From assembly GCA_905221605.1 (NCBI GenBank), contig CAJNDS010002102.1, positions 785,647 through 847,646 on the forward strand: a stretch of 62,000 bases of DNA, given 5' to 3'. The notes beneath the pieces were generated by a model. It made no database searches. It was not told the origin of the DNA and saw nothing but the letters and a program-made list of their open reading frames with translations. Position numbers and translations under genes: made by a program. Shown piece by piece: positions 11,704 to 22,973 of the stretch. Each line of letters starts with the position of its first letter. The stretch's first letter is position 1. This DNA is from Symbiodinium natans (taxonomy: Eukaryota; Sar; Dinophyceae; Suessiales; Symbiodiniaceae).

Positions 11704-12126
11704 GGAGTAATAGGGCTTCCGGGATTTCAGGGTACAGCAAGTGCAGCAGCTCCGTAGCTCTCCCTTAACTTCCATTCAGAGCCCTAAACCCTAAACCCTA
11801 AACCCTAAACCCTAAACCCTAAACCCTAAACCCTAAACCCTAAACCCTTAACAATGGACCCTAGACCCTAAACCCAAAACCCTAGACCCCACAACCGCAA
11901 AAACGCCCAAAGCCTGCAACCGCTTAGAACCCCAAAAGCCCGGGGCACCCCCAGGCTCCTGAGCCCTAAGAGTCGCCTAAGAGCCCTCAAGGCCCCAAAA
12001 CGTTAAAGCCCTAGGACCCAACCAAGGCTTAGGCTTTAGGGTTTAGGCCTTAGGGTTTAGGGTTTAGGGCTAGGGATTAGGGTTTAGGATCCTCACGAAT
12101 GATCCGAAAGCCTCCCCCCCCCCCCA

Positions 12127-12211
12127 AGCGAGGCAGGCATCACGAAAATCTGGTAGATGCCGCGCTCCAGCTGCCATTGACCGCTCTTCGAAGCCTTCTT
12201 CGGATCGGGAG
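12127..12211 (-). pseudogene. Protein-like fragment between telomeric blocks
   Basis: The minus strand reads PDPKKASKSGQWQLERGIYQ and continues IFVMPAS without a stop. TTTAGGG-type sequence borders it on both sides. Confidence 0.4.
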
Positions 12212-12605
12212 TTTAGGGTTTATTGTCTATGGGGTTTTGGCGGTTTTTTTAGCGGATTGAATTTAGGTTTCGTGCTGTTTCTATAGGGTGCACTCTAGGT
12301 TTCAGGTCTTGAGATACAGGTATCGCAACGTTTTAACAGCACCAAGACGTGACGCACCACAAGGTTCTTGCTCCATCTGTGGTTCTATTACAGTCCTTCC
12401 GGGTCCATGTGCCTATATGGTACACACTCGGGCCGCAAAGCTACTTTATAGGAGCCCCTTTGAGGCCCAAGTATATACTACCCTGAACCCTAAACCCAAA
12501 ACCCTAAACCCTAAACTCTAAAGCCTATAGGTACACGGACCCGTATGAAGTAGGGAAAGGTACCCAAGAGCCATTGTGCTCCTGTGCGTGTTATTCCATA
12601 ACTGG

Positions 12606-12668
12606 GCTACGAATGGACCCCCTGAAGAACTTCCATCTGATCAGGCATGCGCAGCTCAGGCAGACTAA
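12606..12668 (+). pseudogene. Protein-like fragment before a telomeric block
   Basis: The plus frame reads LRMDPLKNFHLIRHAQLRQT and runs into the C-strand block at 12667. Confidence 0.35.
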
Positions 12669-12990
12669 CCCTAAACCCTAAACCCTAAACCCTAAACCCT
12701 AAACCCTAAACCCTAAACCCTAAACCCTAAACCCTAAACCTAAACCCTAAACCCTAAACCCTGAACCTAAAGCCCCCGACGCGCCTTGGCATCGTAAGCC
12801 TGGCCGGCTTGCGTTCCAAGACCCCGAAATCGCAACATCCAAACGTGGTAGCACAGTGGCTTCGCCGAACTGTGGTCCCTGTTTGGGTTTAGGGTTCGGG
12901 TTCAGGGTTCAGGGTTTAGGGCTTAGGGCTTTTTAGGGTTTAAGGTTTAAGGTTTAGGATTTAGAGCTTAGGCTTAGGGATTTTAAGGTT

Positions 12991-13094
12991 GGGGGTTTAC
13001 GATATTAGGGGTGCCTTTTTGGGGGTCCTTACTATAAGGGGATTCTACTATTTGGGGGTCTATATTGGGGGCGTCCTCTATTTTCGTAAGCCCC
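12991..13094 (+). mobile_element. Short element family A, copy 3 (MITE-like)
   Basis: This copy starts GGGGGTTTACGATATTAGGG and ends CTATTTTCGTAAGCCCC, so its termini are the clearest imperfect inverted repeats of the family. The middle contains CTACTATTTGGGGGTC, as in copy 2. Confidence 0.6.
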
Positions 13095-13410
13095 TTTTGG
13101 CCCCCTTTTTGGGTTGTATTTAGTTAGTGTGCTTGTGGGTGGGAGGACTAGGTTTCAGCAGCAGCATTTGCTGTAGCTGCTCATATCTTACTGCTAGTCG
13201 TCGAAGTGCTATCCGCTAGTAAGAGTCACTCCTCAGAGCACTACCAGCAAAGTAGCAGCACAAGTTACAGCAGTAGTACAACGAGTAATTCCCAGTAGAA
13301 GTAACCCTGAACCTAAACCCCGCAGCTCGCATCTGCCAGTGCAGCGGAGCTCGGGCTTATGGCTTTCACAACACATACCAAAACCCTCCACGGCCCGCAT
13401 GTCCTCTAGG

Positions 13411-13492
13411 GCGCCCCGCCGCAAGGTCTCGGAGCTCCACGCGGAGGTCGACGCCCTTGCTTTCCTCCGGCTGCAAGAGCACCTCGTGGCTT
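13411..13492 (+). pseudogene. Protein-like fragment before a telomeric block
   Basis: The plus frame reads RRKVSELHAEVDALAFLRLQ, coiled-coil-like, and runs into the G-strand block at 13493. Confidence 0.4.
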
Positions 13493-13599
13493 TAGGGTTT
13501 AGGGTTTAGGGTTTAGGGTTCAGGGTTCAGGGTTCAGGGTTTAGGGTTTAGGGTTTAGGGTTTAGGATAAACACACGAATCATCGCCCCCACACATGCA

Positions 13600-15370
13600 T
13601 CACCTCGACTCTCCACCCTAAACCCTACAAGCTGAAAGCGCCATGATTCTGCAAACCCTAGACCCTAAATCCTAAACCCCAGAACACTGGCACTCAAAAC
13701 ATGATAAAATCTGATAGCAGCCGAGAAGCCCCGACTGGTTCAGGGCTTGCAACCTAACTTATGCTACTTCTAACTGACCAAGGCTATTGAGTTCCAGATT
13801 TAGGGCCACTTCAAACCCCACTGACTACTAGGGGGCTCCTCACTGCAGGGTTTCGGGCATGGGGTTGAGGGTTGAGGGTTTCGGTGATATTTTTTGTTGA
13901 ACTGGAGTCACCCTTTTCCGAGGGCTTTAGTGTTTAGGGTTTCGGGTTTAAGGCTTAGGGCTGTCGAAGTTTTTTGGGCCCTCTCAGGCAGAAGCCTTGG
14001 TGAAGGCGACCAGTTGGATTGGAAGCCGCCTCTTCTGGCACGCCTGTTAGGGGCTGTTTTTTTTGGGGGGGGTGGGGTTCCCCTACTACCCCCCTTTATA
14101 CTACCCCACCCCTAGGCTCCCCCGATAATTAAGACAAGTTTAGGATAGTTAAGCTTAGCTAAGGTTAATTAAGCGGGGAACCTAGGGCGGGGGGGGGTAG
14201 TAAGAGTGGGGTAGTAGGGGAACCCAGGCTTTGAGGGGCGGGGGGCTGCTCTTAGGGTAGTGACATGGCCCCTTAGTATGGGCCCTTGACAAGGGTACCC
14301 CTGAGATACCCCTTATCTACCCTATACAAATTAATGAAGGCAAAACATTGGGGGGGGAGAGTCTGACGGGCAAAGGCCGCAGCTTCTGCGAATGCAGCAG
14401 GGTTTTCGCGAAGTTTGTATAAGGGGGGGGGGTTCTGTGTGGGTTAGGTGGATTGGGGCGTCACAAAAATGAAACCCACAACAGCTCTGGAATTTCGCGC
14501 CTTTTCTTCGCAAGTGCATTTAGCAATGGCCAGGATCCAAACAAAGCAAATATGCTTTCAGGAGATTGGCAGCTGACTAGGCTTTAAACAACATGCATGG
14601 CCCTGGACACATTACAGGTATTCTAAGCAAAGTGACAAACCATACAATGCAATTGGTACACCTATAGCCAGCCACTCAGCACATGAAGGCCAGCAGGAGG
14701 CAGCAGCCTGCAACGTCAATGTTTCAGTGGGGCAAACAGAAATGAGAGATTCATAACATGGATGGTGGCAAGTTGTTTTGATGTTAGAGGGACAGGGTTC
14801 TGAAAATGAGTGTCTATGTCAATTGAAGATATCAAGACAGAATATGTCAATTCACTTTGTTGCACTGAGGACCTGTTGAACGCCTGAATGCCCTGCAAGT
14901 GCAATTTTTCCAGCCCAAACCGAGATCTGCGTCATTTCTGGCTTGAGTCCGAGCCAGGCTGTGGGGAATGGCCCGTCCTCCCTGCAAACATGAGCACCTA
15001 CAAACCTTCTCAGAAGCACGCCATGTTGAAAACACATTCAAACACCATCATGAGGTCGACTCTCAGTACATACAGTCCTGTGATTGGCCTGACTCATTCA
15101 TGGCTTCGTGCGTTCTGAGTGGCCATTAAACATTTGCAGGAATGAGACGAACCGTTGTGCAGCCAGTGTGTCAAGAATAACAGTTGCACATTGCATCATG
15201 TACAACTCATGGGCAAGCCTGGCCATCAATGTCAAAAGTTGACTGCGTGAGGGAAGCCACCATCGATTCAAAGTACTGCTTGTACCTGGTATTGACTATC
15301 TTCACCCGTTGTTACATACAATTGAATTTATTTATATATATATTGGTTGAATAAACGTAGTAAGGAATCA
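13600..15370. other. Non-coding transition zone
   Basis: The last telomere-like words and the fold-back element at 14074-14225 lie here. From about 14.5 kb the TGGCC-type words typical of the gene block begin (for example GAGTGGCC at 15118). Short open frames at 14.7-15.1 kb lack convincing protein character. It may include 3' flanking sequence of the minus-strand array, but no gene is supported. Confidence 0.6.
14074..14225. mobile_element. Fold-back element with about 50-bp arms
   Basis: The left arm (14074-14123; GGGTTCCCCTACTACCCC then ACCCCTAGGCTCC) is an imperfect inverted copy of the right arm (14177-14225; GGAACCTAGGGC then GGGGTAGTAGGGGAACCC). The 50-bp centre is AT-rich with TTAAGCTTAGCTAAGG. 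It lies close to the left edge of the GANTGGCC-rich block. No coding potential. Confidence 0.55.
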
Positions 15371-15374
15371 AAAA

Positions 15375-16566
<1,192 letters not shown>

Positions 16567-17337
16567 CAAGTAAATCAAAATTAATTAACAATATGCCCAA
16601 GTTGTAGGCAGGAGTCAGTTGTGGTACTATAAATAATTATGATTACTAACTTAAATATACAGAACGAAAGCATTAAAATCACCTGTTAAATCTAATAAGG
16701 CACATAACAGTAATATAACAAAGTAAATATTATTATACTTGTGTATAGATAACGCCATAACGCAGAGGGGTAAGGAAAAGCGGCATTGGCAATCAAATCA
16801 TATGACCACCGTGTACAGTGTATGTAGCATGTGAGCAATGTAGCTGTAAAGTAAAGTAACAAGAACAGGAATTTGCAAAAGCTAGTTATCTTGATATATT
16901 ATATTATTATTTTTTCATACACCCCAACTGGTTTAATATCTGTACTCAAGGCTGACTAATGGGAATATTCAAGTCAAATCACTACTGTTGCGCAACTTTC
17001 ATAATGATTAGGAGCTTCCCTTGAATCAAAATCAAGCAGCATGATTGGCATTGCCCAACAACATCAGACCACAAAGACCACAATGCTAATGAAATTATCT
17101 AGATGTCTTTGTGATGACGCTAACTTATCAAAGCCTTTGGCAATTGGCAATGCATGTTGCGCCAGTCTTGATTTGCTGGCTTTTCACCTTTGTCGCAGGC
17201 AACCCATCAGTTCATCATCAAACAACAACACTGTAACACTAACACAGAAGTGACTTCATCAGCTTAAGTCTAGATTGAGTGGCCCAGGTTTGGCCTTGCA
17301 CTGAATGAAGCTGATGAGTAGCTGCCAGTTCTGATTC
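16567..17337. other. AT-rich region downstream of the gene array
   Basis: This sequence is AT-rich without protein-like frames. It lies just 3' of the last minus-strand gene (stop at 17338) and presumably includes its 3' untranslated region. No polyadenylation signal could be assigned. Confidence 0.5.
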
Positions 17338-18155
17338 TCAGAACTTGCTGGGCGATCCTGTGCCCTGGGGGCTCTTGAGGATCTTGGGGCTTGACTTGGG
17401 TGAGGCTGAAAGCCTTTTTGCCTTGGGTGAGGCTTTTGGTGAGGAGGCACCCTTTGAGCCTGCAGATTTGCCATTGTTGGAGGGGCTGGCTGCAGTAGCC
17501 TTTGCAATGGCCAAACGCCTGAATGTGCTTGGCGATGAAAACTCATCAAGTCCCGATTTGGACCTGAGGCGGCGTTCAGGCGTTTTGGGCTCTGCCTTCA
17601 CTGGTTCGTCTGGAGCGGCCTCCTTTTTTTCGACCTTCACGTTCGGGCACTCCTTGAGAAAGAGGGGCCGTTCCAAAGACTGTGCTTCAATCCCTGAATC
17701 TGCAATGATCTCCTCAATGGATGCCATGGAGCGGCCGTACCCCACTGATGTGTTCCACTTGTGCTTGTCCTTGGCAGGGGGACTGCTGCTGCTCTTGTTG
17801 CTAAGCTAATAACAGATTCACTGAATTCACATGACTGACTTGATCAGGAGCTACAAGAAAACAAAAAGAATGGAAAATTGTACTGATGTCACCAGAATAT
17901 CCTGCACGGCTGTCAAATTGGCCGGCAGCTCTTTGGGCACGGGGAAGGACATGCCTTGGCCTGGCAGCTGGTACACGATCTTCAAAGTGACACCTTCCGG
18001 CATTTTGTCCTGTGGAGTGACCTTCTCGAGTTGCCAGTATCTGTAACCCGGAAAGTCGTGGAGGTCCTGTCAGGGGGATGGAAAAATTTTCTGGCAAACA
18101 TTGTTCGTTATTTATAACATAAATATCGAATCTAACTTACATTTTTGTCGTCCAT
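17338..18155 (-). CDS. Hypothetical protein with SPK-rich basic tail (3 exons)
   Basis: Three exons join cleanly in frame. Exon 1 (18141-18155) encodes MDDKN and ends at a GTAAGT donor. Exon 2 (17893-18066) starts after CAG and encodes DLHDFPGYRYWQLEKVTPQD and onward. Exon 3 (17338-17805) follows TTAG and runs to a TGA. Introns are 74 and 87 nt, both GT-AG. The product is about 218 aa. The N-terminal half is a compact mixed domain I do not recognise. The C-terminal half is Ser/Lys/Pro-rich with repeated SPK motifs (SPKASPKAKR, SPKSSPKILKSP), which suggests a nucleic-acid- or chromatin-associated tail that could be phosphorylated by proline-directed kinases; that function is inferred. It is the last gene of the array. 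Its start codon lies inside the upstream open frame that ends at 18137, in another frame. Confidence 0.7.
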
Positions 18156-18538
18156 GTTGATTGGCTATGTTGTTTACTTATACGACAAATGCACTGCTCC
18201 TCCAGAGTGCCCTTCGTCCCATCAACGTTGAACGCCTGCAAGCGGCATCCGTGCTCAGACCAACGTTGATTGACCCATGTATGGAAGTCCGTGATCTTCT
18301 TGGTGGGAAGGGCTGAACCAAGATCCGTATGAGTGGCAAAGGCAACCACCTGGGACAGGTCCTCCCGATTGACCCGCTGGCCCTTCTTCGCCAAGCGGCG
18401 AAAAAAATTGGCCACGCTCGGCAGTATGCCGTCAAGAATGGCCAATGAATTGTCTTTCGTGAGGTACTTGAATTTGTTCAAGTAGGCCGGGTACCTCTCT
18501 GTGTCCTCCTTGGTTTGTGATTCATCCATATTGGCCAT
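18137..18538 (-). CDS. Hypothetical protein, 133 aa
   Basis: An ATG at 18538 opens a 133-codon frame, MANMDESQTKEDTERYPAYL and onward, ending at TAA 18137. The middle is helical and basic (FFRRLAKKGQRVNREDL), followed by THTDLGSALPTKKITDFHTW. I recognise no family. The last codons overlap the start of the next gene in a different frame. Either the two genes overlap, or the true 3' end is spliced within the AT-rich CGTATAAGTAAAC stretch near 18175. Codon use matches neighbouring exons, so this is probably real coding sequence. Confidence 0.5.
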   Translation of the reverse strand: MANMDESQTKEDTERYPAYLNKFKYLTKDNSLAILDGILPSVANFFRRLAKKGQRVNREDLSQVVAFATHTDLGSALPTKKITDFHTWVNQRWSEHGCRLQAFNVDGTKGTLEEQCICRISKQHSQSTWTTKM

Positions 18539-18605
18539 GATTCAACCAGTTTAGTTAGGCCAAGGTCAAAAAGAATGTACAATGCAGGATTGTCATATTG
18601 CTGCA

Positions 18606-18902
18606 CTAAACTAAACAGATTGGTTGCCAAAACACAGTGGGCAGAGATTGGCCATCCAACGCGTCAAAGCTGCCCATGAATGCCCCTCGATGTATGTGCT
18701 GAAGGGCCTGAGGATGGGCCAAAAACCACTGGGAGAGTTCCTGGATCATCCCATCCTTCCGATCGTCCGCTGCCTGAAGATTGGCCAACTGCTCCTTGCG
18801 GAGCTGCTCTGCCTTCTTGGTCTCGTTCTTCTCAAGCTTCTTGGACAGCTGATCGGCCTTGACCGACAATTTGCTGGTGCGGCCTCCCTTTTTGGCCACC
18901 AT
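18606..18902 (-). CDS. Small coiled-coil protein, about 98 aa
   Basis: An ATG at 18902 begins MVAKKGGRTSKLSVKADQLS. A highly charged coiled coil follows (KKLEKNETKKAEQLRKEQLA) and then QELSQWFLAHPQALQHIH and a short hydrophobic end before TAG at 18606. The charged helix followed by a WFL motif suggests a small interaction protein. It may be the first exon of a longer gene continuing toward 18538. No family is recognised. Confidence 0.45.
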   Translation of the reverse strand: MVAKKGGRTSKLSVKADQLSKKLEKNETKKAEQLRKEQLANLQAADDRKDGMIQELSQWFLAHPQALQHIHRGAFMGSFDALDGQSLPTVFWQPICLV

Positions 18903-19461
18903 GATTGGCCAATTGGAATACTGATGATTGTCAACACTCACGGATTGGCCCTGGTTGAACCAAATTGAAACAGACAGGTCAGGCTGCATGCAAGTGCACT
19001 GCAGATTGAGTGACGTCAGAATCGAGAAGAATGACCCTGTCATGCAGCACTGGACAACAGCATAACTTAAATTAAAGCAAACTACTTACTTTGACTGATA
19101 GGTACATTGGCTGACTACAGCAAAGAGTTATGCCTGCATCTGTATTGCAAGTTCCAGGCCTGTCAGAGTGGCTGCTGCCAAACGGGACCAATGGACCAAG
19201 CACCTGGGCGGTGCTAGACATTGTTGGGGCATGCTTTGCAAAATTAAATGAAGGTGGCGCTCACCAGCAGATGCTTTTTACGTACCTTGTTCCCCTCGCA
19301 GAATGATCTGAATCAGCGTTGCATTGTGGATTAACCCACAAACCTAGACTTTAATTAAATTGAAAGACTTCTTGGACAGGCTCAAGAGGAGACCTGCACC
19401 TGGATTGGCCTTCGCAGTTTGCTGCAAATCCAAGGAATCTAACTGGCCTTGCTCTCTTCAT

Positions 19462-19915
19462 TCACTTGACATCTGGCCTTTCGGAGAACTTCCTCAAAAA
19501 CTGGCGCCACTCAAAGCACTGTGCTTCCCATGCCCTCTTCTTAACAGTGACGCTGGTGTCTGGCGTGAGGCTCCGGATCATTGACGCCCTGGGATTGTCC
19601 TGACACTGAACTTCCAGGTAGTACTGGTACTCAGGGCTCTCCTTGATGTTCTGAATCAATGCCAATCGCTTCCTTGTCCGCTCTTCCAGACAGGATTGGC
19701 AAATAAGAAACTTGGCCAGGGCAACTCCTTGGCAATTGCGGTTTGGGCAAGGAGTGTCGTCCATGTCTGCTAGAAGGCCCTGGGATTTGACAGATGAGCC
19801 AGAGAAGTCTGCAAAGGTTGACTTCCGATTGGCCTGACTGATGTGTCCACATGTAACAATGTAATGGGCAGACTCAGCTGTCATCTCTTGCAGTGCCAGC
19901 TTCTCAGATTTTAGG
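19462..19915 (-). CDS. SLBP-like RNA-binding protein with Cys cluster (partial model)
   Basis: The open frame ends at TGA 19462. Its C-terminal half resembles the histone mRNA stem-loop-binding (SLBP) domain. A basic helix, RTRKRLALIQNIKESPEYQY then YLEV, matches the family's RQKQI...KNT...YDRYI helix in spacing and character. After a linker comes LTPD, matching the TPDK/TPNK turn, then KKRAWEAQCFEWRQFLRKF, matching the KRAF/W...Q...WR..L..W helix. Before this lies a possible zinc-binding cluster, CPNRNCQ then CQSCLEE. SLBP binds the 3' stem-loop of replication-dependent histone mRNAs; dinoflagellates make little histone, so the target here is unclear. The frame lacks an ATG at its 5' end, so an upstream exon is missing. 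Confidence 0.55.
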
Positions 19916-20042
19916 GCCCACACGCATCAATCAGTCACGATGCAACGGCAGTGCAATGGGAGGCCTTTGCAAACTCACACAGTGTCCGTGCATGACAAAT
20001 TGTGATGTAATGGCTTGGTCTCCTTGGCTTACTTATATTTTA

Positions 20043-20498
20043 TTAAAACACACAGACAGACTCACATTCACATCTCAACTGCAAGGTTGTTGCGTGGGCT
20101 GAACTCAATTGCTGCACTACAGACCATGGTTCTGATGTCCTAGGTGCAATGACCTCTGACCTGTGTGTCACTGAGCTCAGCTCCTTGCAGGCAGATGTGT
20201 GCAGCGCTTGCCTGGCAGTTCGCAATAGAACTTGAGTCAGTGAATGTCCACGCTGCTCTCCTCCAATCTCTGATGATACTATGACAGCATTATCTGCTGT
20301 TGCATGGCCACACCCTGACCTCAATAAATACACAACACTCAGCAGGCTCAAGTTTTTCCGCCTGGCACTACAAAGAATATTTATTATTAATTCAGCAGCT
20401 GACTGAGATGCCTGCATTTTGAAGAAGAAGTGGCCATAGGGACCTGTCATTTGGACATTGTCAAGGAGAATGCGCATGCCCATTCCCCTATTGAACAC
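20043..20498 (-). other. Open frame of doubtful coding status
   Basis: A 151-codon minus frame runs from about 20498 to 20043. Its composition (Ser, Leu, Cys, no motif) is not clearly protein-like and AT-rich patches interrupt it. It may be read-through across intron and intergenic DNA. Confidence 0.15.
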
Positions 20499-20577
20499 TA
20501 ACTATTACTGTTAAATGACCATTGATCTGAGGTCTCTCTAGAGGATGCTTCCGGTTCAGTTCTGAACCAAGTTGTGC

Positions 20578-20822
20578 TTCTGGACTCCCTCTCCCTCTTT
20601 CCTTTCTCTCTCTCTCTGACTCTCTTTCTTCCTTCCTTCCCCTTCCTTCCTTCCTTCCCTCCTTCCCTCCTTCCCTCCTTCCCTCCTTCCTTCTCTCCTT
20701 CTCTCCTTCTCTCCTTCTCTCCTTCTCTCCTTCTCTCCTTCTCTCCTTCTCTCCTTCTCTCCTTCTCTCCTTCTCTCCTTCTCTCCTTCTCTCTGGCTTG
20801 CTTGCCTTTGAAAAATTTGGGC

Positions 20823-20887
<65 letters not shown>

Positions 20888-20890
20888 CAG
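20578..20890. repeat. CCTTCTCT / TTCC and AG dinucleotide repeats
   Basis: About 210 bp of pyrimidine repeats (TTCC units, then the 8-mer CCTTCTCT about eleven times) is followed, after a 30-bp gap, by about 60 bp of AG repeat. The result is a polypyrimidine tract and a polypurine tract on the same strand. Confidence 0.95.
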
Positions 20891-21317
20891 GCAAGGATTC
20901 AGGCACACAACCCTGATAGACAATCACCAGTTTTATCACTGGCGTCACTGACACAGGTTTGGCCTGAAGTGTCCTCAACTTGGAGCTGTGTGTACATGCC
21001 CAACAATCTGGCACCATGACGAACGCCTATGATGAGCCTATGACGAGTGAGAAAGAAACACCAGGGACGGACCTTCGGGCACTCTTGTTTTTGCACCATG
21101 CACTCCAGCTGCGTTGTTCAAAAAAATGTCACACTGAACTGCTGCAGGGCCTTTATTATAATACTTATCAAAATTATTTATTATATATTATATAATTTAA
21201 TTTTTCAATATAATATATATATATATATAATATAGTTATTTATTTATTCAATTATTTATTTACCTATATGTGCCTGCCCAGAATTCAGAGTGGAGTGGCC
21301 ACGTAAGGAAGCCTCTG
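20890..21317. other. Intergenic, AT-rich
   Basis: There is no protein-like frame. AT-rich runs near 21180-21270 include ATATATATATAT. Confidence 0.5.
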
Positions 21318-22071
21318 CTAACTCCCAGTCTCCATCTGCAAGAGATTCTGTAGCAGTGTGTCGTGAAGGGCTGGAGTGGCCTCCTCAACAACATGTCGGC
21401 TGCTCATGCCAACGAGTGACAGTTCGATGTCCTCAAAGGTCACTTTCAAATCCTGCAGGAATGCCCGCATCTCCACCTTGTACGTGAACAGAGTCAGCAG
21501 GAATGTCAGGAACTGGTTGGCCACCTCAATGTTGGCAAGAATCCTTTTGAGAGTGGCCCCAAAATTTCCACGTGACCAAGCTTGAATGACCCTGTCACGC
21601 ACTGAAAGTCTGCCTGGGGAGTTCATCATGATTGGCGGTGCAAGATTTGCACGCGCAATCTGAGCGTCCACATCCAGAACTGGAGTGCCCTGACTCTCGT
21701 CAAGATTTCCCCGCCTTGCAAAATTATTGCTCGGAATGTGAAATCTGAAGAAGGTATTTATTACAATTATTGTAGCCTATGACTAACTAATAAAAATGAT
21801 TAAGATGCAAACAACTAAGAGTGGCAAGGGGCACGACAGAATTGAAGACATCTGCCGCCAGTGCGAGATTGGCCAGGTTGCGTGAGCCATCCGGGCTCAC
21901 GCGGAAGACCTCGTACAGCTCGCAACAGACAGCATACACCTGAGTGCATTTGTCCAGAGTGGCCGGCACCGTCAGAATGGCCCCTTCTTCTGCCGAGTAG
22001 GATTGTGCCTTGCGCCAGATGCGAATGGCCAAGGACCACACTTCATAGGCATCAGGAGTGACACTGGCCAT
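21318..22071 (-). CDS. Hypothetical helical protein (2 or more exons)
   Basis: Exon 1 starts at the ATG at 22071 (MASVTPDAYEVWSLAIRIWR) and runs to about 21810, where a GT follows ATLSC. Exon 2 runs from about 21715 (RRGNLDESQGTPVLDVDAQI) to TGA at 21318. It includes NSPGRLSVRDRVIQAWSRGN and the helical FLTFLLTLFTYKVEMRAFLQ. The exact junction is uncertain. Both parts are mostly helical and protein-like, but no family is recognised. It follows the large transposase-like gene on the same strand. Confidence 0.5.
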
Positions 22072-22973
22072 GACTACAGGAGTGGTGAACAAAAGCTTAT
22101 TATTTTTTTTGAATTCTTTCCTTCTGCCTACATGAATCGAAAAATGGTTCAATTGGATTGTCACAACTTGCGAAATCTGAAAGGTCTGGTCTCTGAGTGG
22201 CCGTGGCTGCTGAGAAATACAAGACAGACCATACACTGGCAACACGGTCTATTATGCAGGAAAACCCGAATTAATTGGAAATGCCTTAAATATTCCGGAA
22301 AGCAACGCTTATGAAGTCCCAACTCAACTCTCTCACTCTGCAGGTAATCATGGCTGGCAGGCGGATTCTGGAATCCAAGAACGGACTGCAGCTGCATCAG
22401 CGAGGGGCGGGGCAGCCTGCAAGTGCAGCACAGTTTAAGGGTTAGCACAGGTTCAATTCACGATCCAAACTTGTCCTGGAAATTGAAATACACTTCTCCA
22501 ATTCACCTGCCTTCAAGGAACATTGGCCCTTAGATTAGTACTTGTGCCACTACAAACCCTCAAAGACTTTCAAATGTAACTGTTGTATCATTCAGTGCAT
22601 CATTCACTCTGATAATAACACATCTTTACATGTTACATGCCTATTTTCGAAACACATTGCTCATCACATGTGTGTCGTCTACCTATCTGTCTTACGCAAG
22701 TTCTGGAGAACACTGCACAATATAATCATAAGTGTAATCCTGAGATTGCCCAACCTATGCCTGAAGAACAGGCTGAATCCGAACTCTGAACTTGCACATT
22801 TTTGGCTGCAGCAATCAGGACTCAGGAGACCTGCTGGGACTCTGACTGTCTGTCCTCACAGAATGAGTGGCCCAAACATTATCAAGTTAAGTTTCTCATT
22901 TGTTGTATTGGCTTATTCGTCTCAGACTGACTACTGAATGCCGTAAAGGATTTTAGATTTAGATACTATTCAT

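Larger units (their letters stand above)
1..13600. repeat. Mosaic of telomere-type CCCTAAA/TTTAGGG blocks
   Basis: Dozens of short arrays of the heptamer CCCTAAA (C) or its complement TTTAGGG (G) alternate with 60-250 bp unique spacers. Clear blocks include C 748-807, C 1099-1151, G 1445-1535, C 2003-2064, G 2291-2367, C 3995-4120, G 4249-4368, C 4491-4556, C 4868-4908, C 6376-6428, G 6559-6645, C 8992-9107 (many CCCCTAAA variants), C 9243-9320, G 9411-9525, G 9667-9739, C 9834-9904, G 10617-10758, G 11545-11703, C 11782-11848, C 12667-12765 and G 13493-13565. Degenerate units (CCCTACA, TTTGGGG, GTTGAGG) lie around the clean cores. The heptamer is the telomere repeat of plants, dinoflagellates and several other protists. 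The alternating orientation excludes a simple chromosome end. I see no intact gene in this stretch. Confidence 0.9.

Noticed and set aside
20498-21017. Ser/Leu and Arg/Glu-rich frames
   Set aside because: They come from CT and AG microsatellites; no real protein character outside the repeat.
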